Below, piece by piece: positions 8,341-18,149 of a stretch of 64,000 nt of DNA (its first letter is position 1; the number at the start of each line of letters is the position of its first letter). The position numbers and the translations under genes were made by a program. Source of the stretch: Caldilineaceae bacterium (lineage in GTDB: Bacteria; Chloroflexota; Anaerolineae; Caldilineales; Caldilineaceae). Where the stretch lies: assembly GCA_019637645.1 (NCBI GenBank), contig JAHBVH010000017.1, positions 1 through 64,000 of the forward strand, given 5' to 3'. The notes beneath the pieces were generated by a model. The model made no database searches. It was not told the origin of the DNA and worked only from the letters and a program-made list of their open reading frames with translations.

Positions 8341-8980
8341 CCGCCACCAAACGATACCCATAACCGCGGATGGTGGCGATAAAGCGCGGGTCGTCGTTAC
8401 TTTCGGGCTCAATGCGGCTGCGGACGCGGCTGATCATGCGGTCGATATTGGCGTCGTAGACCTCGCCATCTTGTTCGGACCAAACCGCTTGGGCAATTTC
8501 ATCTTTACTGACCACCCGACCGCGGTTTTGAAAGAGAAACCAAAGCAAGTCGAATTGCTTCGTACTCAGGGGCGGATCAAGCAAGATGCCGTCCACAAAG
8601 ACCTGCCGTGTATTCATATCAACCCGCAGCCCAGGCTCACGCACGGCGATCAAGGAGGGGGCTGTGACCGTGGCGGAAGGGTCATAGAAGCGAAAGCGCG
8701 TGGAGGCAAACTGAATCTCGCTACCATCTTGCAACCAGACGGTTGCGCCGGGAGATAGGCGAACCCCATCGACGAGCACACCATTCTTGCTCTGTAGATC
8801 ATGGACTTGGTAGGCATTATCGTGACGATGGATCTCGGCATGATGGCGAGAAGCAAAATGATCATCCAAAATCACTTGACAGCTAGTGGACCGCCCTACC
8901 GTTGTCAGATCCCCAGTTAACTCATATTCCACGCCCGCCTTTGGGCCGCTCGTGCAAATCAATCTCCCGAATCGACTCAC
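8336..8980 (-). CDS. FHA domain / winged-helix DNA-binding regulator
   Basis: 214 residues, GTG start. Residues 1-100 are a forkhead-associated domain: GRS (29-31), ASRHHAEI (43-50) and SKNGVLVDG (64-72) are the classic phosphothreonine-binding loops. Residues ~115-214 are an OmpR/PhoB-type winged helix (LSTKQFDLLWFLFQNRG, then IRGYGYRLV). There is no receiver domain, so the phospho-signal is read by the FHA module. FHA-wHTH proteins work with Ser/Thr kinases, and two such kinases lie immediately across the divergent gap, so binding a phosphothreonine on one of them is a reasonable inference. Likely cytoplasmic transcription factor; targets unknown. Confidence 0.9.
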   Translation of the reverse strand: MSRFGRLICTSGPKAGVEYELTGDLTTVGRSTSCQVILDDHFASRHHAEIHRHDNAYQVHDLQSKNGVLVDGVRLSPGATVWLQDGSEIQFASTRFRFYDPSATVTAPSLIAVREPGLRVDMNTRQVFVDGILLDPPLSTKQFDLLWFLFQNRGRVVSKDEIAQAVWSEQDGEVYDANIDRMISRVRSRIEPESNDDPRFIATIRGYGYRLVAD

Positions 8981-9491
8981 AATCTCTTATCCCATTTCCT
9001 AAAGCCAATGAATTTACACCATTTGTCGCTCATTGTATCCCAGTTGCCATACAGACGGTGTTTTTTTCGATACGCTTCAACCTATCCAATACCATACGCT
9101 TGACCGACGATAACTTTTCAGCGGACAGTGCGTATAATAGAGTGTAACATCAAAATTCAAACTCAACCAATCAAAAAACTTTGTCCACCGACAGATCACT
9201 AATGATGCTCAATCCATACTCACAGTAGCCTGCCCACAGGAGTATCAAAGAACTTTGGCAACCTTGGCAACTTGTCAATTGATGGCTTCTGTGCCGCGCG
9301 CGCGTTCCCAATGGAGCTAAGGTAAAGGCACCTTTGACGAGCTTATCGCTACCGCCTGATTGCGTCATCAGCTGGATTCTGAAAATACTCAATCTATAAA
9401 ACCCTGTGTATAATGATGCAAGCGTGATTCACAATATACCAGCATCAGGGCAAACAGGCAAAGTTTTTTGTAATCACTAATAAATTCGTCA
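8981..9491. other. Divergent intergenic region, promoter candidates
   Basis: 510 bases between the FHA regulator and the first kinase gene, AT-richer than the flanks. TATAAT occurs at 9133-9138 (after GCG) and at 9409-9414 (after GTG), both on the plus strand and both possible -10 boxes for the kinase operon, but neither has a strong -35 at the proper distance. No gene seen. Confidence 0.4.
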
Positions 9492-12400
9492 ATGGGTAGC
9501 ACTGCAAATCAATCTTTCGATCAACAGAATCAGCCAGAAGAGATGGCCCAACGCGAGCTCGCTTCCGGTGATGGTCTGCTTCCACAATATTTCGATGGTT
9601 ACCGGGTTGTAGAACGACTGGGCGGCGGTGCTATGGCAACTGTCTACCGGGCCATTGACGCCAATACCAACCAGCAAGTTGCGCTCAAAGTCCTCGCCCC
9701 AGGTGCTGATCATGTGCTGCGTGAGCGCTTTCGCGTCGAAGCGCGGACGGTAAGTACCCTCGAACATCCCCATATTGTCCGCACGCTACAGGTTGGGCAG
9801 ATCCAAAGCGGCTTCCCCTATATCGCTATGGAGCTAGTCGAAGGCGATAGCCTCGCCACCCTGTTGGAACGCCAAAATCAACTGAGTGTTGTCGACAGCT
9901 GTCTACTCCTAGAGCCGATCGCGCGCGCCTTAGCCTATGCCCATAGCCAGCATGTCGTGCATCGTGATGTCAAGCCTAGTAATATTTTATTGCGCCATGC
10001 CCAGCCAAATGTCGAGCATAGCATCAAGCTTTCGACGATGACGACCGCCACGATCCCGCTCTTGTCGGATTTTGGCATTGCGCGGGCTCTAGATGCCCCA
10101 GAGCTGACTAGCGCCGGGCGTACCATCGGCACGCCCGCCTATATGTCGCCAGAACAATGCGCCGGGACACGCAATTTGGATGGCCGCGCCGATATCTACT
10201 CGTTGGCAACCGTTTTATATCGTTGCTTGGTGGGGCGACCCCCCTTTATGGGGGCGACCACGCAGATTTTACACGCGCATGTCTATGAGGCACTCACCAT
10301 CCCAGAGATGATTGCCCAAGCCTTGCCACCCGCAATTTTGACCATCTTACAGCGCGCCCTGCAAAAGAACCCCGATGATCGCTATGCTGATATGGCGCTT
10401 TTTGCCGACGATCTCGCAACCATTGTACGCTATGTCCAGGTGCCGCGGAATGGGGGGGTGACCGAATCGACCTTAACCATGCCGCTGCTGACTGCCCTCC
10501 AAGCCGAACAAGACAAGCGCACAGCCCATGTTTTGGTGGGTGGCATCGCTGAACAAAGCGAGCGAGCCCCCAACTTGGGGGGCCGCCCTGCCACGGCTGC
10601 CTCAAGCGAAATCGGGGGCCGCAATCCTTTGACTACCGCCCGGACTACCCAGCCTAGCTCGGTGGCATCGCCCCCACCCAAGGGGCGGCGGGGGGCACGG
10701 CAACGGTCCCCGAATTGGTTCTATGTGGCCGTTGGCTCTCTCGTGTCGCTGGCCCTGATCATCCTTGCGGTCAGTGCGATTTGGGGCGTTTTACCAAGCC
10801 TGGCGTCACTGATCGGTAACAACGATGAACCGCCAACTGGGACGCTCCTGCAAACGGTAACGCCCGACATTGCCATGCAACCTGCGACGACCGGAACGCC
10901 ACCCCTCACAACAACCTTGTCGATACCCGCAACGACGTCCCCTTCGGCGCTTGCGAATGTACTAACCCCAGACGCAGGCCAACTGGCATTGACGTTGACT
11001 CCGACCACCACCATAGCTGGTGTGGCGACAACGCTCCCGCCTTCGGCAACCGTAACCGTTACGACGACGTTGACGCCTGAAATTGCCTATGATGTCGGTA
11101 CGATTTGGCGGGAAGATGTCCTTTTCTTCTATCGTGACCGGGAATGGCGTGAGACTCGGCGGCGCTTCCTGGAAGCGTTTAGTATCGCTTTGCAACAAGC
11201 GGCCAATGTTCCCTTTGACCAAGTACTTGGCATGACGCCAAGTGAGCAAGCGACCTTGATCGCCGACACCTTGCTCGATGACACTGCCGCACCTTTCTGG
11301 CGTCAGTGGCAAGCGGCTGTGTCGCCGGATGAAGCACGGCAGGTCCTTTTTGACATCTATGTGGGCATTGCCAATGAAGAAAATAGCGCAGCTCGCCCCG
11401 AAGAAGCCTTGGCCTATTTTGATGCCGCGTTGACCTTGCGCAATGTCCCTACGATTGCTAGCCTCCGCCGAGCCACCGCAACGTATGCGTATGCGATTGG
11501 AACGCCCAAACTATTGGCTGCCCAGGCGCTCAGTGAAGTCTATCAAACCACGGCTGCTCAGTTTGCCGAATCCCGCGATTTCTGCCCAGCGTGGGAATAT
11601 ATTACTGTTGCCAACGCCTTGAACGATACCCAAGCATTGGCCGAAACGGTTTTGCAGTATCAACAACAATGTACCAATGTTCAGCTGATTCCTTTGCCCC
11701 AACCGGTTTTGGTGGAACCCAACGGCTCGATCGTCTATTCAACCCAGGAAGGTGGAGCCTATCGTATCTATCAGAAGGCAATCGGTTCTGCTGATGCTGA
11801 GGAACCGTCCCTGTTGATTGAGGCAGGCGCCCAGCCTAGCTTCTCGCCAGATGGCCGCTATCTTGCTTTCTATGGGACACGGAATGACGCGCTTGGCCTG
11901 CGCCTTTGGGATAGCAATAGTGGGCGAAATCCATCGGCGATCTTCCCCCAGCTTTCGGCAAACATTGAGGATTCACGGTATAGCCCGCCTAGCTGGGCCC
12001 CGGATAGTAGTCGCGTGGCGTTTTCCAGTAATCGCGAAGGCGATCGGATCATGCGCGTCTATGTCACCGGCGCACCCGCGCCTGGCACAACCACGACGGT
12101 CGACTTTGGCGAAGATCCGGCTTGGACCCCGCCTGGCAGCGGTCAATCTCTCTTGGTCTATAAGGGGACCGATCGGACGGGGAACAACCCTGGCCTGTGG
12201 CTAGCCAGCGAAAACGGTACCAAAGTGCGTCAATTGACCTCGAATGGCACGGATCGCCGACCCGTTTGGTCGCCCGACGGACAATATATGGTCTTTATGC
12301 GCCAACTGGAGAGTGGGAATTGGGAGCTTTTCCGCGTCCAAGTGAGCGACGGCAGTGAACTGCAACTAACCGATCACCCTGCCCAAGATGGGCTGCCAAC

Positions 12401-12560
12401 CATCAGCCCCGATGGCCGTTGGGTTGCTTTTGCCACTGACCGCAATGGTACTTGGGAGATCTGGCGCATTGCCCTTGACGGTAGTAGTGAGCAGCGATTG
12501 ATGCCAATTCAAGGTGTGTTACACAATTGGTTGGAGCACGCAATCCAGTGGGTGAATTAA
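9492..12560 (+). CDS. Membrane Ser/Thr protein kinase with extracytoplasmic beta-propeller
   Basis: 1022 residues. A PknB-type kinase domain occupies about 37-300: glycine loop LGGGAMATV (43-51), Lys66 in VALKVL, HRDVKPSNILL starting at 157, DFG at 193 and YMSPEQ. A Ser/Pro/basic linker leads to one transmembrane helix near 409-433. The outside part has a Thr-rich linker, a helical region near 530-720 and, from ~745, TolB/PD40-like beta-propeller repeats (FSPDGRYLAFYG, WSPDGQYMVFM, SPDGRWVAFATDRNG). All catalytic residues are kept, so it should be an active receptor-like kinase. The propeller is a plausible ligand or protein sensor. Overlaps the next kinase gene. Confidence 0.9.
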   Translation: MGSTANQSFDQQNQPEEMAQRELASGDGLLPQYFDGYRVVERLGGGAMATVYRAIDANTNQQVALKVLAPGADHVLRERFRVEARTVSTLEHPHIVRTLQVGQIQSGFPYIAMELVEGDSLATLLERQNQLSVVDSCLLLEPIARALAYAHSQHVVHRDVKPSNILLRHAQPNVEHSIKLSTMTTATIPLLSDFGIARALDAPELTSAGRTIGTPAYMSPEQCAGTRNLDGRADIYSLATVLYRCLVGRPPFMGATTQILHAHVYEALTIPEMIAQALPPAILTILQRALQKNPDDRYADMALFADDLATIVRYVQVPRNGGVTESTLTMPLLTALQAEQDKRTAHVLVGGIAEQSERAPNLGGRPATAASSEIGGRNPLTTARTTQPSSVASPPPKGRRGARQRSPNWFYVAVGSLVSLALIILAVSAIWGVLPSLASLIGNNDEPPTGTLLQTVTPDIAMQPATTGTPPLTTTLSIPATTSPSALANVLTPDAGQLALTLTPTTTIAGVATTLPPSATVTVTTTLTPEIAYDVGTIWREDVLFFYRDREWRETRRRFLEAFSIALQQAANVPFDQVLGMTPSEQATLIADTLLDDTAAPFWRQWQAAVSPDEARQVLFDIYVGIANEENSAARPEEALAYFDAALTLRNVPTIASLRRATATYAYAIGTPKLLAAQALSEVYQTTAAQFAESRDFCPAWEYITVANALNDTQALAETVLQYQQQCTNVQLIPLPQPVLVEPNGSIVYSTQEGGAYRIYQKAIGSADAEEPSLLIEAGAQPSFSPDGRYLAFYGTRNDALGLRLWDSNSGRNPSAIFPQLSANIEDSRYSPPSWAPDSSRVAFSSNREGDRIMRVYVTGAPAPGTTTTVDFGEDPAWTPPGSGQSLLVYKGTDRTGNNPGLWLASENGTKVRQLTSNGTDRRPVWSPDGQYMVFMRQLESGNWELFRVQVSDGSELQLTDHPAQDGLPTISPDGRWVAFATDRNGTWEIWRIALDGSSEQRLMPIQGVLHNWLEHAIQWVN

Positions 12561-14575
12561 TCCAAAATCAGTCTGATACCACGGATGGTTTCACGTTTAC
12601 TGATTTAGCTGGCCGCGAGATCGGTCGTTATCGCATCCAAAAGCGCTTGGGCCGCGGTGGCCTCACCACCGTTTATCAGGCCTATGATATGGTGGACGAT
12701 TTCCCCGTGGCGCTTAAGGTTTTGTTGCACGGCACCGATGAAAAAGTCTACAATCGCTTTCGCTACGAAGCCCAAACCGCGGCGAAATTACAGCATCCGC
12801 ATATTATCCGTACGCTGCGTGTGGGCGTGGCCCCCGGCAGCGAAATTGCTTATATTGCCATGGAGCTGGTAGAAGGCGAAGATCTCGCCACCTTGCTTGC
12901 CAGTCGGCGACGCCTCTCTGCCGAAGAAAGCTGTCTCCTCTTAGCCCCTATTGCCCAAGCGTTGGCCTATGCGCATAAACGGGGCGTGATTCACCGTGAT
13001 GTCAAGCCCAGCAATATTTTGTTACGGACGGTTGGTGCGGGAACGCCCGATAATGTCGTTCTAGAATCGTTGGACTATCCGTTGGTGCCCCTGCTCAGTG
13101 ATTTTGGCATTGCGCGGGCGTTAGATGTGCCAGAGTTAACGCACTCTGGCCGCACAGTCGGCACGCCTGCGTTTATGGCCCCAGAGCAGTGCTTAGGTCG
13201 CCGCAATGTGGATCAGCGGGCGGATCTCTATGCCCTCGGCGCGGTTCTGTATCGCTGTATTACCGGACGCCAACCTTTTGTCGGTTCGACTGTACAGATT
13301 CTGCACGCCCATGTCTACGAACCGATTACGATTGAAGAAGAGAGCTTGCGCCAACTCTCTCCAATCCACATTCAGCTCCTTCAACGCAGCTTGGCGAAAG
13401 ACCCCAACGATCGTTATCAGAGCGCCGACGAAATGGTGCTCGATTTCCAGCAGGGGGCTCGCTCTGCTGCCGACCTCCAACTGACGACTGATCAGCATGA
13501 GCAAAATACAACCCTAACGCTGACCTTGTTACCGACGGTAAAAGCGACGACGGTAGCGGGCCCCAGTGCCATCTTGGTTCCACCAGCGGAACTCCCCACC
13601 GAGCTTGATGGCATCGGTGAGGGACAGCGCCCGGCCGCTGCGGCAGATGTCTATTACGATCCGGTGTTGGATCGACGGCTGCGGAGAGCATCGCGGATTG
13701 TCTTATTTGTGCTCATCCTGCTTTTGGCCCTCTTCTTCCTTTTTTCCAGGATGAACTTTTCGTGGCGTGAACTGTGGCAACCGCTAACCGGTTGGCTGCC
13801 ATTGGAAAATCCGGTCTTGGCCTATCAAGCTGAGCGTACTGCCGCAGGGCCGGTGATGGCAAGTGGTAGTGGCGATATACGGCTGGCGCGTGGGGTGGTT
13901 GGCACATCTTCGCCGCAAGCTTACCCGCGTGTGCCGATGACCCTTCCCCTTGCATCGCCTGAGTGGACCGAAATGCGATCAATAACCCTGGCTGTAAGGT
14001 CTGGAACCCTATCAGCGCCGTTGATCGAGTATCACCAAGCCCTATCGACCACCCTTACGCCTACACCCACTAGACCCATCCTGGCGTTCCCCGTTGCTGA
14101 AGAGCCCTGTACGGCAACGCCAGATCCCTTGTTGGGGTCATTCCTTGCGGCGTTAGAGCCACCCTTACAAGCTGAATTTCAATGTGCCATTGGTCGCGCC
14201 GTAGAGAGTGATGGGGCGCTCTTGCAATTCGAGCATGGTTACATGTTATATGTATATCAACTCAACCGGATGTTTATTGTGAGTACGCAAGATCAGCAGT
14301 GGGATGATCTGAACTTGGTTTGGCTGGATGGTGACACCATTCCCCTGCCCAATGGGATTGTTACGCTTCCCGAAGATGGCGTCTTTTCCCCGATCCAGAT
14401 GTTTGGCAAGCTTTGGGAGAATGAGGAGATCCGCACCCGCCTCGGCGCGGCGTTGATGCCAAACGCGGCCCGCTTTCCCGTGGTGGCCCAAAAATTCCCC
14501 GGCGGCTGGCTCGTGCTGGACAAAGAACGCCCCGCCGAACTCTTCTTCTTTTGGCGGGGGCAACGTCGGCTCTGA
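12527..14575 (+). CDS. Membrane Ser/Thr protein kinase, second of a pair
   Basis: About 680 residues. The kinase domain is close to that of the upstream gene: GRGGLTTVY loop, VALKVL with the catalytic Lys, HRDVKPSNILL starting near 156, DFGIARALD near 192 and FMAPEQC. One membrane helix lies near 391-412 (VLFVLILLLALFFLFS). The ~270-residue outer domain contains a Cys pair region (EEPCTATPD, then FQCAIG) and resembles no fold I recognise. The start is uncertain: TTG at 12527 overlaps the previous gene by 34 bases and GTG at 12548 by 13; both give tight coupling. The pair looks like a duplication whose kinase halves were kept and sensors replaced. Confidence 0.85.
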   Translation: MVGARNPVGELIQNQSDTTDGFTFTDLAGREIGRYRIQKRLGRGGLTTVYQAYDMVDDFPVALKVLLHGTDEKVYNRFRYEAQTAAKLQHPHIIRTLRVGVAPGSEIAYIAMELVEGEDLATLLASRRRLSAEESCLLLAPIAQALAYAHKRGVIHRDVKPSNILLRTVGAGTPDNVVLESLDYPLVPLLSDFGIARALDVPELTHSGRTVGTPAFMAPEQCLGRRNVDQRADLYALGAVLYRCITGRQPFVGSTVQILHAHVYEPITIEEESLRQLSPIHIQLLQRSLAKDPNDRYQSADEMVLDFQQGARSAADLQLTTDQHEQNTTLTLTLLPTVKATTVAGPSAILVPPAELPTELDGIGEGQRPAAAADVYYDPVLDRRLRRASRIVLFVLILLLALFFLFSRMNFSWRELWQPLTGWLPLENPVLAYQAERTAAGPVMASGSGDIRLARGVVGTSSPQAYPRVPMTLPLASPEWTEMRSITLAVRSGTLSAPLIEYHQALSTTLTPTPTRPILAFPVAEEPCTATPDPLLGSFLAALEPPLQAEFQCAIGRAVESDGALLQFEHGYMLYVYQLNRMFIVSTQDQQWDDLNLVWLDGDTIPLPNGIVTLPEDGVFSPIQMFGKLWENEEIRTRLGAALMPNAARFPVVAQKFPGGWLVLDKERPAELFFFWRGQRRL

Positions 14576-14708
14576 TCGTCGCCGCGATCACGCACTGTTC
14601 AACCCCTAAAAATCCCGCTGTCCCTGAATCCAACGATGTCGCATTCCATCTGTGACTTTTCTGTGCGCGTTGGAGCGTCGCTCGGTATGATTGTATGAGG
14701 AGAAATCA

Positions 14709-15503
14709 ATGATTCGCATAAAACAACCCAGAAAACTTAGCCATCGCCCCCTCTCCCTTGCCATAGGGGTATGCTTGTTCTTAACAACGGCCTGTGGGCT
14801 TCCCAGGACTCCTGGCTTTGCGGAGCCCACCCCGACGCCAACAGCGGCCCCCACGCTGACCCCAACCCCAACGCCTGTCGCTGAGCAAGGTGTCAGCAGC
14901 GCCGCGTTGGCTATCCCGACACCACAGATAACCATGCCAACCGGGTTTACGGTAGTGCAGGATGACCGCCTCCGCTACTCCTTTGCTGTGCCCAGCGGTT
15001 GGCGTGCCTTGGATCTGCAAAGCACCCAGTCGCGCACGATTGCGGGCATGGTTGGGCTGGGCGAACAGTTGGAACAGCTAAATACCTTTCTGGCTAGCCC
15101 CGCAGGACAAATGATTGGCGTCATCTATGTCACTGATTTAATGACGGCCATGTTTGGGGGCTTTCCCACGATTTTGAATGTGGCCGTTGTCGATGCGCCT
15201 GGCTATACCGCCGAAAGGGCGAGTGCTGTAGTACAAGAGGCGATTGAGACCAACCTGAGCGCGTTAGGGGAAGTGGAGATTGGTGCGATTGAAACCGTAA
15301 CCGTGAACAATCTCCCTGCCCTACGCAGCACCGCAACGGCTGACCTGGCGTCAATCGGCATGAATACAACAATTTTTGGCAAAGTAGTCGGCCTCTTAGC
15401 CAATGACAAGGTCTATATTATGACCTTGGTCGCGCAAGGCGATCAGCAGGCGACGAAAGAACCTATCTTTGATCAAATCATCGGCTCATTTCGCCCAGAG
15501 TAG
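14709..15503 (+). CDS. Lipoprotein of unknown function
   Basis: 264 residues from the ATG at 14709, which has AGGAG nine bases upstream (an in-frame TTG at 14691 would add six residues ahead of the signal). A basic N-terminus, a hydrophobic core and the lipobox LTTAC give a lipoprotein anchored outside the membrane at that Cys. A Thr-Pro repeat linker (PTPTPTAAPTLTPTPTP) follows. The folded part opens with DRLRYSFAVPSGWRALD, a pattern common in PsbP-like or stress lipoproteins, and I cannot name the family. It is downstream of the two kinases with the same orientation, so it may be part of their sensing system. Confidence 0.75.
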   Translation: MIRIKQPRKLSHRPLSLAIGVCLFLTTACGLPRTPGFAEPTPTPTAAPTLTPTPTPVAEQGVSSAALAIPTPQITMPTGFTVVQDDRLRYSFAVPSGWRALDLQSTQSRTIAGMVGLGEQLEQLNTFLASPAGQMIGVIYVTDLMTAMFGGFPTILNVAVVDAPGYTAERASAVVQEAIETNLSALGEVEIGAIETVTVNNLPALRSTATADLASIGMNTTIFGKVVGLLANDKVYIMTLVAQGDQQATKEPIFDQIIGSFRPE

Positions 15504-15510
15504 TCATCCT

Positions 15511-16335
15511 ATGATCGATTTAGCACCAGGGCATAAGTTGGGCCTGTTGGTTAAAAATCCCGTCTTATTAGCGGGTGGTATGATTGGCTATGGCGAAGCG
15601 CTCTATCCTGGCTTGGATCTAAAACAGTTGGGCGCAGTGGTGGTTGGCCCAGTCCTCCACCAGAGCAGTGGTGGGAGCGCTCCCCCGCGTTTGGCCGAAG
15701 TTCCCGGCGGAATGATCCTCTCGGCGGGCCGCCAAAATCGGGGTGTCACTGATGTGATCAAACGTTATGCGCAACGCTGGGCGCGGTTAGGCGCGCCGGT
15801 GATCGTGCAGGTGGCTGATACCCAGCCGTCTGCGCTAGCCGCCGTACTTGAGCAATTGGCGGGGATCGATGCGGTAGCGGGAATTGAAGTGGTGGCTGGC
15901 CAGGATGGCGACGCCGAGGCTTGTAAACGTCTCGTCCAAACCGCGGTGCAGGTCTGTGATGTCCCGGTGTGGGTCAAGCTTCCCCTGGCAGAAGCCCCTC
16001 GGCTGGCACCTTTGGCGGTGGCGGCGGGCGCGGTGGGGCTGGTGATGGGACAACCGTTGGCGGCGGCCATGCCTCGGCAACGGTTCGGCAAAAGTGATCC
16101 TGTTCTCGTCCAAGGCGCGCTCTATGGTCCAGCGGCCTTTCCGCTGCTCCTGCCGACCTTGTTGGCTGTCAGCCGCTTGGCCTTGCCCGCCGCGCTTATT
16201 GCCTGTGGTGGGATTCACGCGGCTGATCAAGCGCGTTTGGTCTTACAGATACCTGGTGTAGTGGCCTTGCAAGTTGATAGTGCCGTCTGGATCGAACCGG
16301 GGCTACCCGCACGTTTGGTCGCGGCGCTGGCATAG
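15511..16335 (+). CDS. Dihydroorotate dehydrogenase-like flavin TIM-barrel protein
   Basis: 274 residues from ATG 15511 (7 bases after the lipoprotein stop; an upstream in-frame start lies inside that gene). The N-terminus (NPVLLAGGMIGYG, then LGAVVVGPV) and the end (LIACGGIHAADQARLVL, then GVVALQVDS) are the FMN-phosphate-binding strands of PyrD class 1B. The middle PVWVKLPL matches the PVxVKLsP strand. However the NxSCPN-type segment, which carries key orotate contacts, reads GIEVVAGQDGDAEA here, and no active-site loop Cys is evident. It is therefore a paralogue of unknown activity rather than a safe pyrD call. Confidence 0.7.
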   Translation: MIDLAPGHKLGLLVKNPVLLAGGMIGYGEALYPGLDLKQLGAVVVGPVLHQSSGGSAPPRLAEVPGGMILSAGRQNRGVTDVIKRYAQRWARLGAPVIVQVADTQPSALAAVLEQLAGIDAVAGIEVVAGQDGDAEACKRLVQTAVQVCDVPVWVKLPLAEAPRLAPLAVAAGAVGLVMGQPLAAAMPRQRFGKSDPVLVQGALYGPAAFPLLLPTLLAVSRLALPAALIACGGIHAADQARLVLQIPGVVALQVDSAVWIEPGLPARLVAALA

Positions 16336-16360
16336 CGGGCTAGCTAGTTAGGCGTACCTT

Positions 16361-17539
16361 CTACTGAGAAAAAAGCGAAAGCTGTTGCATAGGCCGGCGG
16401 CCATTGAGCAAAATATAGGGGGTTGCTCGAGCTGGATCGTGGACGCCAACGGCACGCAGGTGCGCTAGTTCGGTGAATTTCTGCTGACGCCGGTTGGCCA
16501 AGATAGCATCGGCGCTTTTGGGGCCAATCCCTGGAATGTGGAGCAACTCGGCGCGGCTGGCACGATTGATTTCGATTGGGGCTTGGTGGAGATGCGCCGC
16601 GGCCCACGCTTCTTTGGGATCGACGGCCAGACCGAGATTGCCGGTTGGTTCAAAGGCCAACTCTTCCATAGACCACCCATAATCGCGCAAAAGGAAACTA
16701 GCTTGGTAGAGCCGGTGTTCTCGCTGTTTGGAGCTAGGCGCGACCGTTTCAAAGGGCGTTTGGCTGACGGGATGAAAGGCAACGTAATAGGTTCGCTGTA
16801 AGCCTAATTGATGGTACAGCTTTTCACTTACATCCAGTAGTTCAACGTCGGTATCGCCCACAGCACCCACCACAAATTGGGTGACGACGCTGGCGCGTAA
16901 GGATTCTTGTTTCCGCAGCTGGCTGATCCACTGGAGACGTTGAAAGAGTTCTTGCCAATAGTCCTTTTTGGGGGCAAGCTGTTGTAGCCTTGCTTCCGTG
17001 GCTCCTTCCAGATTGACCGAAACGCGGTTGGCAAGTTGCATGGCGCGCCGGATCTGATCGTATTCTGCGCCGGGCATGATCTTTAGATGTAGATAGCCTT
17101 GGTACTGGTAGCGCTTTCGCAAGATCTCGGCGGTATCAATAATCTTGTCCTGGGTGGTTGTGCTACCTTTGATAATGCCCGAAGAGAGAAAGAGCCCATC
17201 TACCACTTGGGCGCGCTGCAGCGTATGAAAACTTTGGGCCATTTCATCGGGGCTAAAGGTGACTCGCTGGGTTTTGTTGCGTCCGGCGCGAAAAGGGCAA
17301 TAGAAGCAGTTGCGCTCACAGGCGGTGGTCATCATGGCCTTGAGAAGCGGCTTTGGTCCAGTTGGGGTACTGACTTCGGAGATGCAGGGCAAAGCTTTGG
17401 GCGTCCGTTCGCGCACGCGCTCAACGGGGGTCGGTGTGAGGGCCGCGTGGTGAGGCTCATTCCCGGCTGGTTCAAAGTCAAGCGCGTTATCGAGCAGCGA
17501 TAATTTCTGGTAGGCATCTGGTGCAACTTTGAAATTCAT
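16361..17539 (-). CDS. Radical SAM protein with C-terminal helix-hairpin-helix (putative DNA modification/repair)
   Basis: 392 residues from ATG 17539, which has GAGGT seven bases upstream; the longer in-frame extension is not family-like. The iron-sulfur motif CERNCFYC (CxxxCxxC) follows LLKAMMTTAC. The C-terminus has a DNA-binding HhH, LLHIPGIGPKSADAIL. This combination is that of the family annotated as putative DNA modification/repair radical SAM protein (TIGR03916), in which a SplB-like chemistry is presumed. In other genomes it is usually followed by a uracil-DNA-glycosylase-like partner; none is adjacent here. Activity unproven in the family. Confidence 0.85.
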   Translation of the reverse strand: MNFKVAPDAYQKLSLLDNALDFEPAGNEPHHAALTPTPVERVRERTPKALPCISEVSTPTGPKPLLKAMMTTACERNCFYCPFRAGRNKTQRVTFSPDEMAQSFHTLQRAQVVDGLFLSSGIIKGSTTTQDKIIDTAEILRKRYQYQGYLHLKIMPGAEYDQIRRAMQLANRVSVNLEGATEARLQQLAPKKDYWQELFQRLQWISQLRKQESLRASVVTQFVVGAVGDTDVELLDVSEKLYHQLGLQRTYYVAFHPVSQTPFETVAPSSKQREHRLYQASFLLRDYGWSMEELAFEPTGNLGLAVDPKEAWAAAHLHQAPIEINRASRAELLHIPGIGPKSADAILANRRQQKFTELAHLRAVGVHDPARATPYILLNGRRPMQQLSLFSQ

Positions 17540-17679
17540 CAGGTGACCTCGTGGGTAAATTACGACCAGACCTGACTGGTTTGTAAAACGGCCAGGTCTC
17601 CGGTGACAGACCAATCTTGGTGGGTGAGATTTTATTATACGAACACTTGTTCTTTTTGTCAAAAAGGAGGAGCTGAACG

Positions 17680-18129
17680 GTGCGTGCATTGGTGCAACGA
17701 GTGAGCCAAGCCAGCGTGAGCGTAGACAACACCCTAGTGGGCGCGATTGAGCAGGGTTTTCTGATTCTGTTGGGGGTCAGTGGCGAAGATACAGAGGCCG
17801 AAGCGGCTTTCTTGGCGCGCAAGCTTGCGGGGCTGCGGGTCTTTGAAGATGAGGCGGGTAAATTAAATCTGAGTTTGTTGGACATTGGCGGTGCTGCCTT
17901 GGTGGTCAGCCAATTTACGCTCTATGCCGACACGCGCAAAGGACGCCGACCTAGCTTTGTCGCCGCGGCCCGTCCCGAGCAGGCACTCCAACTCTATCAG
18001 CGTTTTTGTGAATTATTAGCGGAGCAAGGCGTGCCCGTCCAGCGGGGGGTCTTTCAGGCACATATGGCCGTGGCCTTGGTCAACGATGGCCCTGTCACCC
18101 TCTGGCTAGACAGCGCCGAGCGCAGTTGA
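17680..18129 (+). CDS. dtd: D-aminoacyl-tRNA deacylase
   Basis: 149 residues, GTG start with a strong AAGGAGG site. Proofreading enzyme that hydrolyses D-aminoacyl-tRNA (and Gly-tRNA-Ala) so the tRNA can be recharged. The active-site motif [17 protein letters not shown] and the cross-subunit [11 protein letters not shown] (cis Gly-Pro motif) are intact. Standard family length. It diverges from the radical SAM gene and converges with the following solute-binding gene, 20 bases away. Confidence 0.96.
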   Translation: MRALVQRVSQASVSVDNTLVGAIEQGFLILLGVSGEDTEAEAAFLARKLAGLRVFEDEAGKLNLSLLDIGGAALVVSQFTLYADTRKGRRPSFVAAARPEQALQLYQRFCELLAEQGVPVQRGVFQAHMAVALVNDGPVTLWLDSAERS

Positions 18130-18149
18130 AGCGGTGGATGATCGGGAAC

